Source: Microbacterium sp. Root61
Lineage (GTDB): Bacteria; Actinomycetota; Actinomycetes; Actinomycetales; Microbacteriaceae
Assembly (NCBI RefSeq): GCF_001427525.1
Contig: NZ_LMGU01000001.1
Coordinates: 3,107,713 to 3,171,712 of the forward strand
Reading direction: 5' to 3'
Length of the DNA stretch: 64,000 nt
Below, piece by piece: positions 34,758-42,075 of the stretch (position 1 is the first letter of the stretch; each line of letters opens with the position of its first letter). A model generated the notes under the pieces. It had not been told where the DNA came from. It ran no database searches and was given only the letters and a program-made list of their open reading frames with translations. Position numbers and translations under genes: made by a program.

Positions 34758-35479
34758 GTCGCGTCCCAGAGCTCTCGGTAGTATTCGAGGCGCTCGCGGT
34801 CGGGCTCGACCCCGTAGGCCTCGATGAGCGTGTCATCCCACCCAGGGCCATAGTTCCACTCCGTCGACATCGCCGCCACCGCGATGTCCGCCCAGCGATC
34901 CGCGACCCCGAGGGCGCCGAGGTCGACGTGGCCGCTCCAGCGTCCGTCGTCGCCGACGAGTGTGTTGGGGCAGCAGGCGTCGCCGTGGCAGACGACGAGC
35001 AGGTCGATCGGCGGCGGTGTGATGAGCGAGGCGGGGACTCGGATGCCGCGACTCGCGGCATTCGTGATGCGGCTGGGTACATCCCACCGGAAGTGGCAGC
35101 GACCCACCGGGAGCGCGTCGTGCAGGGCGCGGAGCCCTTCGCCGACGGCGCGGACCGCGGTCGCCGCATCCGCCCGCCAGCGGCGCGCCACCGCGCTCTC
35201 GCCCTCGAGCGCCGCCGTCACGAGGAACTCCGTCGTTCCGTCGGCCCCGTGCGCGAGCACCCGGGGCACAGGGGTGTACGCACCCGCCCACGCCATCCGC
35301 TCCGCCTCGGCGGCGAAGCTCGACTCCGCGTTGCGCGGACCCCACTTGATGTAGCGCCCGTCATCGGTGCGGAAGGTCAGGCCGCCGATGCCGTTCACCC
35401 AGACCGGGGTCAGTTCTGCGCCCTCCGCAAGGGCGCGCACCTGGATCGGCACCTCGACCGAGTCGGTGGGGATCGACAT
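34754..35479 (-). CDS. Aminoglycoside 3'-phosphotransferase-like kinase
   Basis: A 241-residue protein with the APH kinase fold. The catalytic loop reads VCHGDACCPNTL (HGDxxxxN) and the metal-binding segment HVDLGALGVADRWADIAVA matches the APH(3') pattern SGxxDxGRxGVADRxxDLA. A YIKWG segment near residue 43 would hold the ATP lysine. The family contains resistance enzymes and housekeeping small-molecule kinases, so actual aminoglycoside resistance is unproven. A TAGGCA box 1-6 nt upstream of ATG suggests a near-leaderless transcript. Confidence 0.8.
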   Translation of the reverse strand: MSIPTDSVEVPIQVRALAEGAELTPVWVNGIGGLTFRTDDGRYIKWGPRNAESSFAAEAERMAWAGAYTPVPRVLAHGADGTTEFLVTAALEGESAVARRWRADAATAVRAVGEGLRALHDALPVGRCHFRWDVPSRITNAASRGIRVPASLITPPPIDLLVVCHGDACCPNTLVGDDGRWSGHVDLGALGVADRWADIAVAAMSTEWNYGPGWDDTLIEAYGVEPDRERLEYYRELWDAT

Positions 35480-35577
35480 CTGCCTATTGTCGCCCCGACG
35501 CCGCCGATTCGGACGGGTTGGCCCGGTTTTCGCCCCGGCGCCCTCGGCGCACCCCGGCGCGACGACCCGCCAGCCAC

Positions 35578-35922
35578 TCAGCCCAAGAGGGCCTCGCGCA
35601 GGAGGAGGGCATGGTTGCGATCGGGGTCGTGCACGCCGTACAGCAGCGTGACGACGTCATGCCCGGCGATCGCAGCCCGCAGGTCGGCGATGGCGGGGTT
35701 GCCCGCGACCTCGGCGCGGTACGCCTCGGCGAACTCCGCCCAGTCCAGGCCGTCGTGGTGGTAGGCCTTACGCAGCTCGGTGGAGGGCGCGGCGTCCTTC
35801 GCCCACAGGTCCACAGCGGCGCGCTCCTTGGTGAGCCCGCGCGGCCAGAGGCGATCGACCAGTACGCGCCATCCGTCGTCGGGGGTCGCAGGTTCGTAGA
35901 CCCGCTTCACTCGCAGCTCCAT
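35578..35922 (-). CDS. DUF488 family protein
   Basis: A 114-residue protein with the full DUF488 (YeaO-type) signature: VKRVYEPATPDDGWRVLVDRLWPRGLTKE, then DLWAKDAAPSTELRKAYHHD and VTLLYGVHDPDRNHALLL. No catalytic function is established for the family. ATG 35922 begins exactly at the conserved domain. It is upstream of the phosphotransferase gene on the same strand, with a 98-bp gap that shows no strong hairpin. Confidence 0.85.
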   Translation of the reverse strand: MELRVKRVYEPATPDDGWRVLVDRLWPRGLTKERAAVDLWAKDAAPSTELRKAYHHDGLDWAEFAEAYRAEVAGNPAIADLRAAIAGHDVVTLLYGVHDPDRNHALLLREALLG

Positions 35923-36013
35923 GGGGACAGTCAACACCCGAGCGGCGGGACTAGCCTGGACGCGGCGGCATCCCCGTTCTCGGATGGAACTGAGTGCCGC
36001 GTAAGCTGACACA

Positions 36014-36029
36014 GGATGTCGCGACATCC
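36014..36029. promoter_or_regulatory. 16-bp palindromic operator upstream of SDR/ECH/SDR operon
   Basis: GGATGTCGCGACATCC is a perfect palindrome placed just after a TAAGCT box (36002-36007) and 24 bp before the SDR start codon. A repressor bound here would cover the transcription start. No regulator gene is adjacent. Confidence 0.55.
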
Positions 36030-36052
36030 GCGGTCTGTTCGAAGGAGAGCAC

Positions 36053-36817
36053 ATGGAAATCACCGGAACCAGCGCCCTGGTCACGGGCGGCGCGAGCGGT
36101 CTCGGCCTGGCCACCGCCCGTCGCCTCGCGGCTGCAGGAGCGGTCGTCACGATCATCGACCTGCCCTCGTCGGCGGGCGCGGACATCGCCGCCGAGCTCG
36201 GCGGATCGTTCGCCCCGGCCGATGTCACCGATCCGGCGCAGGTCGCCGCGGCCGTCGAGATCGCCGCCCAGGCGGGTCCGCTGCGGGTCGTCGTCAACTG
36301 CGCGGGGATCGCCCCGCCGGCCAAGGTGCTCGACCGCGAGGGCAACCCGGCGCCGCTCGCCGACTTCGAGCGCGTCGTGCGGGTCAACCTCGTCGGCACC
36401 TACAACGTCATCTCCCAGGCCTCCGCCGCAATGGCACGCACCGACGCGGATGCCGCGACCGGCGACCGGGGCGTCATCGTCAACACGGCCAGCGTGGCGG
36501 CGTTCGACGGGCAGATCGGTCAGCCCGCCTACTCCGCGAGCAAGGGCGGCGTGCACGCGATGACGCTGCCGATCGCCCGCGAGCTCGCCCGCTACGGCAT
36601 CCGCGTGCTCACCATCGCGCCCGGCATCATGGAGACCCCGATGCTCAAGGGCCTGCCGCAGGCCGCGCAGGACTCCCTGGGTCAGCAGGTGCCCTACCCG
36701 TCGCGTCTCGGCCGCCCCGACGAATACGCTCAGCTCGTGATGAGCATCGTCGAGAACGGCTACCTGAACGGCGAGACCATCCGTCTCGACGGCGCGATCC
36801 GCATGGCACCGAGGTAA
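36053..36817 (+). CDS. SDR dehydrogenase, 3-hydroxyacyl-CoA dehydrogenase type II-like
   Basis: A 254-residue short-chain dehydrogenase. Cofactor motif TGGASGLG (11-18) followed by IIDLP with an Asp that favours NAD; NCAGIAPP; catalytic Ser in VNTASVAAFDGQIGQ and YSASKG with Tyr-x-x-x-Lys; then APGIMETPML. The pattern matches type II 3-hydroxyacyl-CoA dehydrogenases (HSD17B10-like). A GAAGGAGA site precedes ATG. First gene of a three-gene acyl-CoA or ring-cleavage style operon with an enoyl-CoA hydratase and a second SDR. Confidence 0.88.
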   Translation: MEITGTSALVTGGASGLGLATARRLAAAGAVVTIIDLPSSAGADIAAELGGSFAPADVTDPAQVAAAVEIAAQAGPLRVVVNCAGIAPPAKVLDREGNPAPLADFERVVRVNLVGTYNVISQASAAMARTDADAATGDRGVIVNTASVAAFDGQIGQPAYSASKGGVHAMTLPIARELARYGIRVLTIAPGIMETPMLKGLPQAAQDSLGQQVPYPSRLGRPDEYAQLVMSIVENGYLNGETIRLDGAIRMAPR

Positions 36818-36825
36818 GGAGCACG

Positions 36826-37617
36826 ATGAGCGATTCTCTGCTGTACACCGTCGAGGACGGCCTGGCCCGCATCATCCTGAACCGTCCCGCGCGCCTCAAC
36901 GCGTTCGACGACGAGCTGGCGGAGGCGTGGGATGCCGCGACCGCCGACGCGGTCGACCGCGACGACGTCGGGGCGATCCTGGTCGGCGCATCCGGACGCC
37001 ACTTCTGTGCCGGCGGTGACGTCATGGCGATGGCCATGAGCGGGATGCACGGCTCGGACATCACGCGGCTGGCCGGCGTCATCAACCGCGGCATCACCGC
37101 GCTCACCGGTTCGGCCAAGCCCGTCGTCGCCTCGGCGCAGGGCACCACAGCCGGCGGTGGCCTGGGCATCCTGCTCGCCACCGACTACGCGGTGGTCGGG
37201 GAGAGCTCGCGGCTCGGCAGCCTGTACGCGAACATCGGGCTCACCCCGGACCTGTCCGTCTCCGCACAGCTGGCGCGCGCCGTCGGCGAGCGGCGGGCGC
37301 TGCAGCTCGTGCTGCAGGATCGGATGCTGTCCGCCGAGGAAGCCCTCGAGTGGGGCCTGATCGCCGAGGTCGTCGCCGACGACCAGGTGGAGGCTCGCGC
37401 CGAGGCAATCGCGCGATTCTGGCTGGACGGAGCCTTCGCGGCCTACGGCCAGGCCAAGCGGCTCGTCCGCGACGGCTCGCGCTCGGAGTTCGCCCACCAG
37501 ATCGACGCCGAGGCGCAATCGATCGGGACGTTCCTGGACACCCCCGAAGCACAGGCCCGGATCGCCGCGTTCGCCGCCGCATCGACCCGCCGTTCCGCCG
37601 AGAAGGAGACCCGATGA
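36826..37617 (+). CDS. Enoyl-CoA hydratase/isomerase
   Basis: A 263-residue crotonase-family enzyme: IILNRPARLNAFDDELAEAW, ASGRHFCAGGDVMAMAMSG (oxyanion hole) and VASAQGTTAGGGLGILLATDYAVV are conserved. The two catalytic Glu positions of hydratases appear changed: LGSLYANIGLTPDLS carries Asp and Asn where hydratases have Glu, so isomerase or thioesterase-like activity is possible. An AAGGAG site precedes ATG; the stop overlaps the next SDR (ATGA). Confidence 0.87.
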   Translation: MSDSLLYTVEDGLARIILNRPARLNAFDDELAEAWDAATADAVDRDDVGAILVGASGRHFCAGGDVMAMAMSGMHGSDITRLAGVINRGITALTGSAKPVVASAQGTTAGGGLGILLATDYAVVGESSRLGSLYANIGLTPDLSVSAQLARAVGERRALQLVLQDRMLSAEEALEWGLIAEVVADDQVEARAEAIARFWLDGAFAAYGQAKRLVRDGSRSEFAHQIDAEAQSIGTFLDTPEAQARIAAFAAASTRRSAEKETR

Positions 37618-38453
37618 CCGACAAGCCGCTCTCCGGCAAGACCATCCTGATGTCCGGCGGCAGCCGCGGCATCGGACTGGCGATCGCCCTGCGCGCCGCC
37701 GCGGACGGCGCGAACATCGCGCTGCTCGCCAAGACCGACACCCCGCATCCGCATCTCGCCGGCACCGTTCACTCGGCGGCCGAGGAGATCCGGGCGGCCG
37801 GCGGCAACGCCCTGCCGATCGTCGGCGACGTGCGCAACGACGACGACATCACCGAGGCCGTACTCAAGACCCAGGGCGAGTTCGGCGGCATCGACATCGT
37901 CGTGAACAATGCGTCGGTCATCGACCTGTCCGGCTCACTCGACCTCGGAGCCAAGAAGTACGACCTGATGCAGGACGTCAACGTGCGCGGCACGTTCATG
38001 CTCTCGCGCGCGGCCGTGCCGATCCTCCGGGAGAGCGCGAACCCGCACATCCTGTCGCTGTCGCCGCCGCTGAACCTCAACCCGAAGTGGTTCGGGGCGC
38101 ACACCGGCTACACGCTGGCCAAGTACGGCATGACGATGGCGACGCTCGGCATCGCCGCGGAGTTCGCGAAGGACGGCATCGCCGCCAATACGCTGTGGCC
38201 GCGCACGACGATCGCCACGGCCGCGGTGCAGTTCGTCCTCGGCGGCGATCAGCTCATGAAGGTGAGCCGTACGCCGGAGATCTACGCCGATGCCGCGTAC
38301 CAGGTGCTCATCCAGCCCGCCCGCGACTACTCGGGGCAGACCCTGATCGTCGAGGACGTGCTGGAGGCCGCGGGAGTGACCGACTTCTCCGGCTACGCCG
38401 CGGTGCCGGGTACACCCGACGAGCGGATGTACCCGGACATCTTCCTCGACTGA
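37614..38453 (+). CDS. SDR dehydrogenase, HSDL2-like
   Basis: A 279-residue short-chain dehydrogenase of the hydroxysteroid dehydrogenase-like 2 subgroup: SGGSRGIGLAIALRAAADGANIALLAKT, NNASVIDLSGS, a catalytic region HILSLSPPLNLNP and YTLAKYG (Tyr-x-x-x-Lys). In this subgroup SPP replaces the usual SSxxG. WPRTTIATAAVQF also fits. It is coupled to the hydratase gene by ATGA. The likely role is oxidation or reduction of a CoA-linked or lipid substrate in the same pathway. Confidence 0.87.
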   Translation: MTDKPLSGKTILMSGGSRGIGLAIALRAAADGANIALLAKTDTPHPHLAGTVHSAAEEIRAAGGNALPIVGDVRNDDDITEAVLKTQGEFGGIDIVVNNASVIDLSGSLDLGAKKYDLMQDVNVRGTFMLSRAAVPILRESANPHILSLSPPLNLNPKWFGAHTGYTLAKYGMTMATLGIAAEFAKDGIAANTLWPRTTIATAAVQFVLGGDQLMKVSRTPEIYADAAYQVLIQPARDYSGQTLIVEDVLEAAGVTDFSGYAAVPGTPDERMYPDIFLD

Positions 38454-38456
38454 CGC

Positions 38457-38503
38457 CGCGCGACTCAGGGGCTCGTGAGGATCACGAGCCCCTGAGTCGC
38501 GCG
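38457..38503. terminator. 22-bp perfect hairpin, bidirectional terminator overlapping helR 3' end
   Basis: Two 22-bp arms (38457-38478 and 38482-38503) are exact reverse complements around a GGA loop. The left arm contains the helR stop codon and the right arm encodes its last residues (ending GLVILTSP). It sits between convergent genes and should terminate both. Confidence 0.8.
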
Positions 38504-40612
38504 CGTCATCGCGACGTAGCGGTCGACCGCGCCCTCGATGCCGGTGCCGAATCCGTCCGGGTCCACGAGCACGACGAGGTCGAACTCGAGACCCTTCGCG
38601 AGCTCCGGCGTCAGCGATCGCACGCGCGGCGTGCTCGCGAACGCAGGGGCGCCGATCACGCACGCGACGCCCTCGTCGTGCGTGTCGAGCCAGCCGTCGA
38701 GGATCGACTGGAGCCGCGTGATCGAGTCGCGGAGCACCGGGATGCCGCTGCTGCGGACGGATGTCGGCACGTTCGCGTCCGGCAGCACCGCACGGATGAC
38801 GGGCTCGGCCTCCGCCATCACCTCCGTGGGCGTTCGGTAGTTGATCGTCAGGCCGGCCACGGTGACGTGCGTGACCCCCGCCTGCTCCAGCCGCTCCTCC
38901 CAGGACTGCGCGAACCCGTGCCGGGCCTGAGCGCGGTCGCCGACGATCGTGAAGCTGCGCGACGGGCAGCGCAGCAGCAGCATCTGCCACTCGGCATCCG
39001 TCAGCTCCTGCGCCTCATCCACGACGATGTGCGCGAACGGGCCGGCCAGCTCATCGGGATCGGTGCGCGGGAGTGAGGCCTCGTCGACCAGAGTGTTCTG
39101 GAAGTCCTGGCCGCGCAGCATCGACATGACCGCCATCTCCGAGTCGTCCGCCGCGATGAGGTCCTCGACCACCCTCTCGCGCACCTCCTGCTCGGCGGCG
39201 AGCTGTGCTTCCCGTCGACGACGCCGTCGGGAAGCCCCCGGATCCCCGACCCGCTGTCGGGCCGCGTCAAGCAGCGGGAGATCCGAGACGGTCCAGGGAG
39301 CGGCATCCGATCGCTGCAGCGCCGCCACCTCATCGGGTGCGAGCCACGGGGCGCAGCGGCGCAGATACGCCGGCACCGACCACAGATCACTCACGACCTG
39401 GGCGGGATCCAGCAGTGGCCATGCCTTGTTCACGGTGCGCATCAGGTCGTCGTTCTGCAGCAGCGAGCGGCGCAGGAGGGCGGGCGGGACATCGGAGTCG
39501 TGCAGGTCCACGAGGATCGCCAGCAGCGCCTCGACGACGTCATCGCGGGCATCGTTGTGGGTCGCTCCCGGTTCGGCCGCATCGAACGCCTCGGCCCAGT
39601 CGTCGGGCGTGAGCACGACCTCCGCCCACGGGGTCGCCACCACCATCCTCCGGGTGGGCGGCTCCTCGTAGAGCGCGACGGCGGGCTCGATGGCGGTCAC
39701 CATCGCCCCCGTGGACTTGAGCTGCGCCACCCGTGCGTCGGGTTCGACCACCGCCGCGGCCCCCTCCGGCACGAGATCGCGCAGTGTGCATGTCTCCACG
39801 CCCTCTTCGCCGAGCCCGGGCAGCACGTCGGCGACGTAGTCGAGGTAGGGCTGGTGCGGACCGACGAACAGCACGCCGCCGCGGCTGCGGGCCAGCCGTG
39901 GGTCGGCGTAGAGCAGGTACGCGGTGCGGTGCAGTGCGACGACGGTCTTGCCCGTGCCGGGACCGCCGTCCACGACGAGGGCGCCGCGCGACCCGGCGCG
40001 GATGATCGCGTCCTGGTCGGCCTGGATCGTCGCGAGCACATCGCGCATCCGGCTGGACCTGCTGCCGCCCAGGCTCGCGATGAACGCGGACTGGTCGTCG
40101 AGGGCCGCACGCCCCACCAGGGCGTCGGGCGCGAACACCTCGTCCCAGTAGTCGGTGATCCGACCGTGCATCCAGCGGTAGCGGCGACGGCTGGTCAGGC
40201 CCATCGGGTTGGCGTGGGTGGCTCCGAAGAACGGCTCGGCCGCGGGGGAGCGCCAGTCCATCAGCAGCTGCCGTCCGGCGGAGTCGGTGAGGCCGAGGCG
40301 CCCGATGTACAGCGGTTCGGAGTCGTCGTCGCGCACGATGTGGCCGAGGCAGAGGTCGATGCCGAAGCGGCGCAGGGTGTTCACCCGGGCGGTCAGGCGG
40401 TGGATCTCGAGATCCCGATCCAGAGCGGCCTGACCGCTGCCGCCCTGCTCGAGACGCGCGGTGTCCAGCCGCCGGGTCAGGTCGGCGATCGATTCGTCGA
40501 GGGTGGCGGCGATGGCCGCGAAATGCTGTTCGTCGCCGCCGATCAGGGTGGGATCCGCCTTGGCGGCGAGGTGAGGGGAAAGGTCGAACACGGTGTCTGT
40601 CAGGGGTTTCAT
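38465..40612 (-). CDS. helR: RNA polymerase-recycling helicase-like ATPase (HelR/HelD)
   Basis: A 715-residue UvrD/Rep-like superfamily 1 ATPase of the actinobacterial HelD/HelR type. The N-terminal region contains a coiled-coil-like stretch (about 30-82) that in HelD enters the RNA polymerase secondary channel. It is followed by GRLGLTDSAGRQLLMDWRSP and Walker A GGPGTGKT (216-223). Later motifs: FAHIVVDEAQELTDAEWQML (Walker B), GDRAQ, TINYRTPTEVM and a final VAMTRATQGL. HelR proteins eject rifamycins from, and recycle, stalled RNA polymerase. The rifamycin-associated element 77 bp upstream supports HelR over housekeeping HelD. Confidence 0.88.
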   Translation of the reverse strand: MKPLTDTVFDLSPHLAAKADPTLIGGDEQHFAAIAATLDESIADLTRRLDTARLEQGGSGQAALDRDLEIHRLTARVNTLRRFGIDLCLGHIVRDDDSEPLYIGRLGLTDSAGRQLLMDWRSPAAEPFFGATHANPMGLTSRRRYRWMHGRITDYWDEVFAPDALVGRAALDDQSAFIASLGGSRSSRMRDVLATIQADQDAIIRAGSRGALVVDGGPGTGKTVVALHRTAYLLYADPRLARSRGGVLFVGPHQPYLDYVADVLPGLGEEGVETCTLRDLVPEGAAAVVEPDARVAQLKSTGAMVTAIEPAVALYEEPPTRRMVVATPWAEVVLTPDDWAEAFDAAEPGATHNDARDDVVEALLAILVDLHDSDVPPALLRRSLLQNDDLMRTVNKAWPLLDPAQVVSDLWSVPAYLRRCAPWLAPDEVAALQRSDAAPWTVSDLPLLDAARQRVGDPGASRRRRRREAQLAAEQEVRERVVEDLIAADDSEMAVMSMLRGQDFQNTLVDEASLPRTDPDELAGPFAHIVVDEAQELTDAEWQMLLLRCPSRSFTIVGDRAQARHGFAQSWEERLEQAGVTHVTVAGLTINYRTPTEVMAEAEPVIRAVLPDANVPTSVRSSGIPVLRDSITRLQSILDGWLDTHDEGVACVIGAPAFASTPRVRSLTPELAKGLEFDLVVLVDPDGFGTGIEGAVDRYVAMTRATQGLVILTSP

Positions 40613-40686
40613 GGCAATGATTCCGATCTCGCACGTGCACGCCGCAGGTGGATTCGCGGCGCGCAGCCGACCAGTATGCGCCGTCA

Positions 40687-40710
40687 GGGGGGCCTTGCGG
40701 CAAGCCCCCC
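40687..40710 (-). promoter_or_regulatory. Rifamycin-associated element (RAE) upstream of helR
   Basis: The core at 40689-40708 reads GGGGCTTGCCGCAAGGCCCC on the helR strand. It differs from the RAE consensus as I recall it (GGGGCTTGCGGCAAGGCCCC) only at the central base. The flanking G/C runs extend the palindrome to 24 bp. RAEs mark rifamycin-inducible genes in actinobacteria. A CATTAT -10-like box (40731-40726) places the element at or just after the transcription start. Confidence 0.85.
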
Positions 40711-40802
40711 ATCGCGGGGGATAATGGAGGAGGAAGGACGCTTCGCCTCTGCGTGCGACGCTCTTCCTCTCCGCAGCCACTCGGGTGGCGGCATCCGTCG
40801 GA

Positions 40803-40832
40803 TTGACTCGTGCGGTCGTGGCCGCCTATGGT
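40803..40832 (+). promoter_or_regulatory. Sigma-A type promoter of the corA leader
   Basis: TTGACT (40803-40808), an 18-nt spacer and TATGGT (40827-40832). It is the best -35/-10 pair in the window and predicts a leader of about 205 nt before corA. Confidence 0.6.
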
Positions 40833-40880
40833 GACTGAGGCCGTACCGGCCGTGGACGAACAGGAAGGCAGGTGAGCGCG

Positions 40881-40946
40881 ATGTCGAGTCATAGTTGCCG
40901 CGCCACCGTTTCGTCTTCGCTGGTCGGCTCTTCTTCTCTTCGCTGA
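40881..40946 (+). CDS. Possible 21-residue leader peptide upstream of corA
   Basis: ATG TCG AGT CAT AGT TGC opens a 22-codon frame ending TGA at 40944, with GGAAGG 10-15 nt upstream. The peptide is serine-rich (8 Ser of 21) with His4 and Cys6. The sequence CGCCACCG inside it can pair with CGGTGGCG downstream, so its translation could alter leader folding. Whether it is translated is unknown. Confidence 0.4.
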   Translation: MSSHSCRATVSSSLVGSSSLR

Positions 40947-41046
40947 TCTCCGCAAGCAAGCGGTGGCGTGACGCATGCGTGGCATGCGCAGTCTCCGCGG
41001 CATCCGCTCTGCGATGCCGCTTGCAGAACATGAGTGATCGAGGTGA

Positions 41047-42066
41047 ATGATGATGGCACTGGTCGATAACGCCGTGTACGTGGACGGACTCCGTACGGCT
41101 GACCCCGCAGATGTGACGGACACGTGCGAGGTGGTCCGCGACCGTGGGGGAATGGCCTGGATCGGTCTCTATCGGCCGGGCGCCGACGAGATCCGGGAGA
41201 TCGCGGAGGAGTTCTCGCTGCATCCGCTCGCCGTCGATGACGCGCTCGCCGGGCATCAGCGCGCCAAGCTCGAGCGCTACGGCGACACTCTGTTCGTCGT
41301 GCTGCGTCCGGCCCGCTATCTCGACGACGTCGAGCGGGTCGAATTCGGCGAGCTGCACCTGTTCGTCGGCCCGGACTTCGTCGTGTCGATCCGCCACGCG
41401 GAGTCGCCGAACATCGCGCGGGTTCGGCGGCGTCTCGAGGGTGAGCCGGAACTGCTCGCGCTCGGCCCCGAGGCCGTGCTGTACGCCATCCTCGACGAGG
41501 TCGTCGACGACTATGGACCGGTCATCGCCGGCCTCGAGAACGACATCGATGAGATCGAGGACCAGCTGTTCGCCGAGGAGGGCGTCTCGCGTCGGATCTA
41601 CGAGCTCTCCCGCGAGGTCATCGACTTCCAGCGGGCATCCCAGCCTCTCGTCGGGATGCTCGAGGCGCTGCTGCGCGGGTCGGAGAAGTACCAGGTCGAC
41701 CTCGAGCTGCAGCGCTACCTCCGTGACGTCCTCGACCACACGTTGCGCATCGTCGAGCGGGCCGGGGCCTTCCGCGCGATCCTCGAGAACGCGCTGACGG
41801 TGGAGGCGACGCTCGTCGCGCAGCGGCAGAACGACGAGATGCGACGCATGACCGAGCTCAATCTCGCGCAGAACGAGGAGATCAAGAAGATCTCGTCGTG
41901 GGCGGCCATCCTGTTCGCGCCGACGCTGATCGGAACGATCTACGGCATGAACTTCGACCACATGCCCGAGCTGCACTGGACGTGGGGCTACCCGTTCTCG
42001 CTGGCGCTCATGGTGGGGATGGGCGCGGCGCTCTACGGAGTGTTCAAGTACCGGAAGTGGCTGTAG
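41047..42066 (+). CDS. corA: CorA-family Mg2+/Co2+ transporter
   Basis: A 339-residue CorA/MIT-superfamily channel. A large cytoplasmic domain (1-275) with the long coiled helices (IDEIEDQLF, RRMTELNLAQNEEIKKISSWA) leads into two membrane helices; the selectivity motif YGMN sits at 299-302 between them (YGMNFDHMPEL), and the protein ends in a basic KYRKWL. Three consecutive ATGs (41047, 41050, 41053) follow GAGGTG; spacing favours the second or third. A long structured leader precedes it. Confidence 0.92.
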   Translation: MMMALVDNAVYVDGLRTADPADVTDTCEVVRDRGGMAWIGLYRPGADEIREIAEEFSLHPLAVDDALAGHQRAKLERYGDTLFVVLRPARYLDDVERVEFGELHLFVGPDFVVSIRHAESPNIARVRRRLEGEPELLALGPEAVLYAILDEVVDDYGPVIAGLENDIDEIEDQLFAEEGVSRRIYELSREVIDFQRASQPLVGMLEALLRGSEKYQVDLELQRYLRDVLDHTLRIVERAGAFRAILENALTVEATLVAQRQNDEMRRMTELNLAQNEEIKKISSWAAILFAPTLIGTIYGMNFDHMPELHWTWGYPFSLALMVGMGAALYGVFKYRKWL

Positions 42067-42075
42067 GACGCGAGC

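Noticed and set aside
34754..35479. Calling this a dedicated aminoglycoside resistance gene
   Set aside because: The kinase motifs are present, but the family includes many non-resistance kinases, and there is no mobile context or resistance cluster.
40833..41046. Known Mg2+ M-box riboswitch upstream of corA
   Set aside because: The conserved M-box blocks are not present; only generic hairpins and a short frame are seen.
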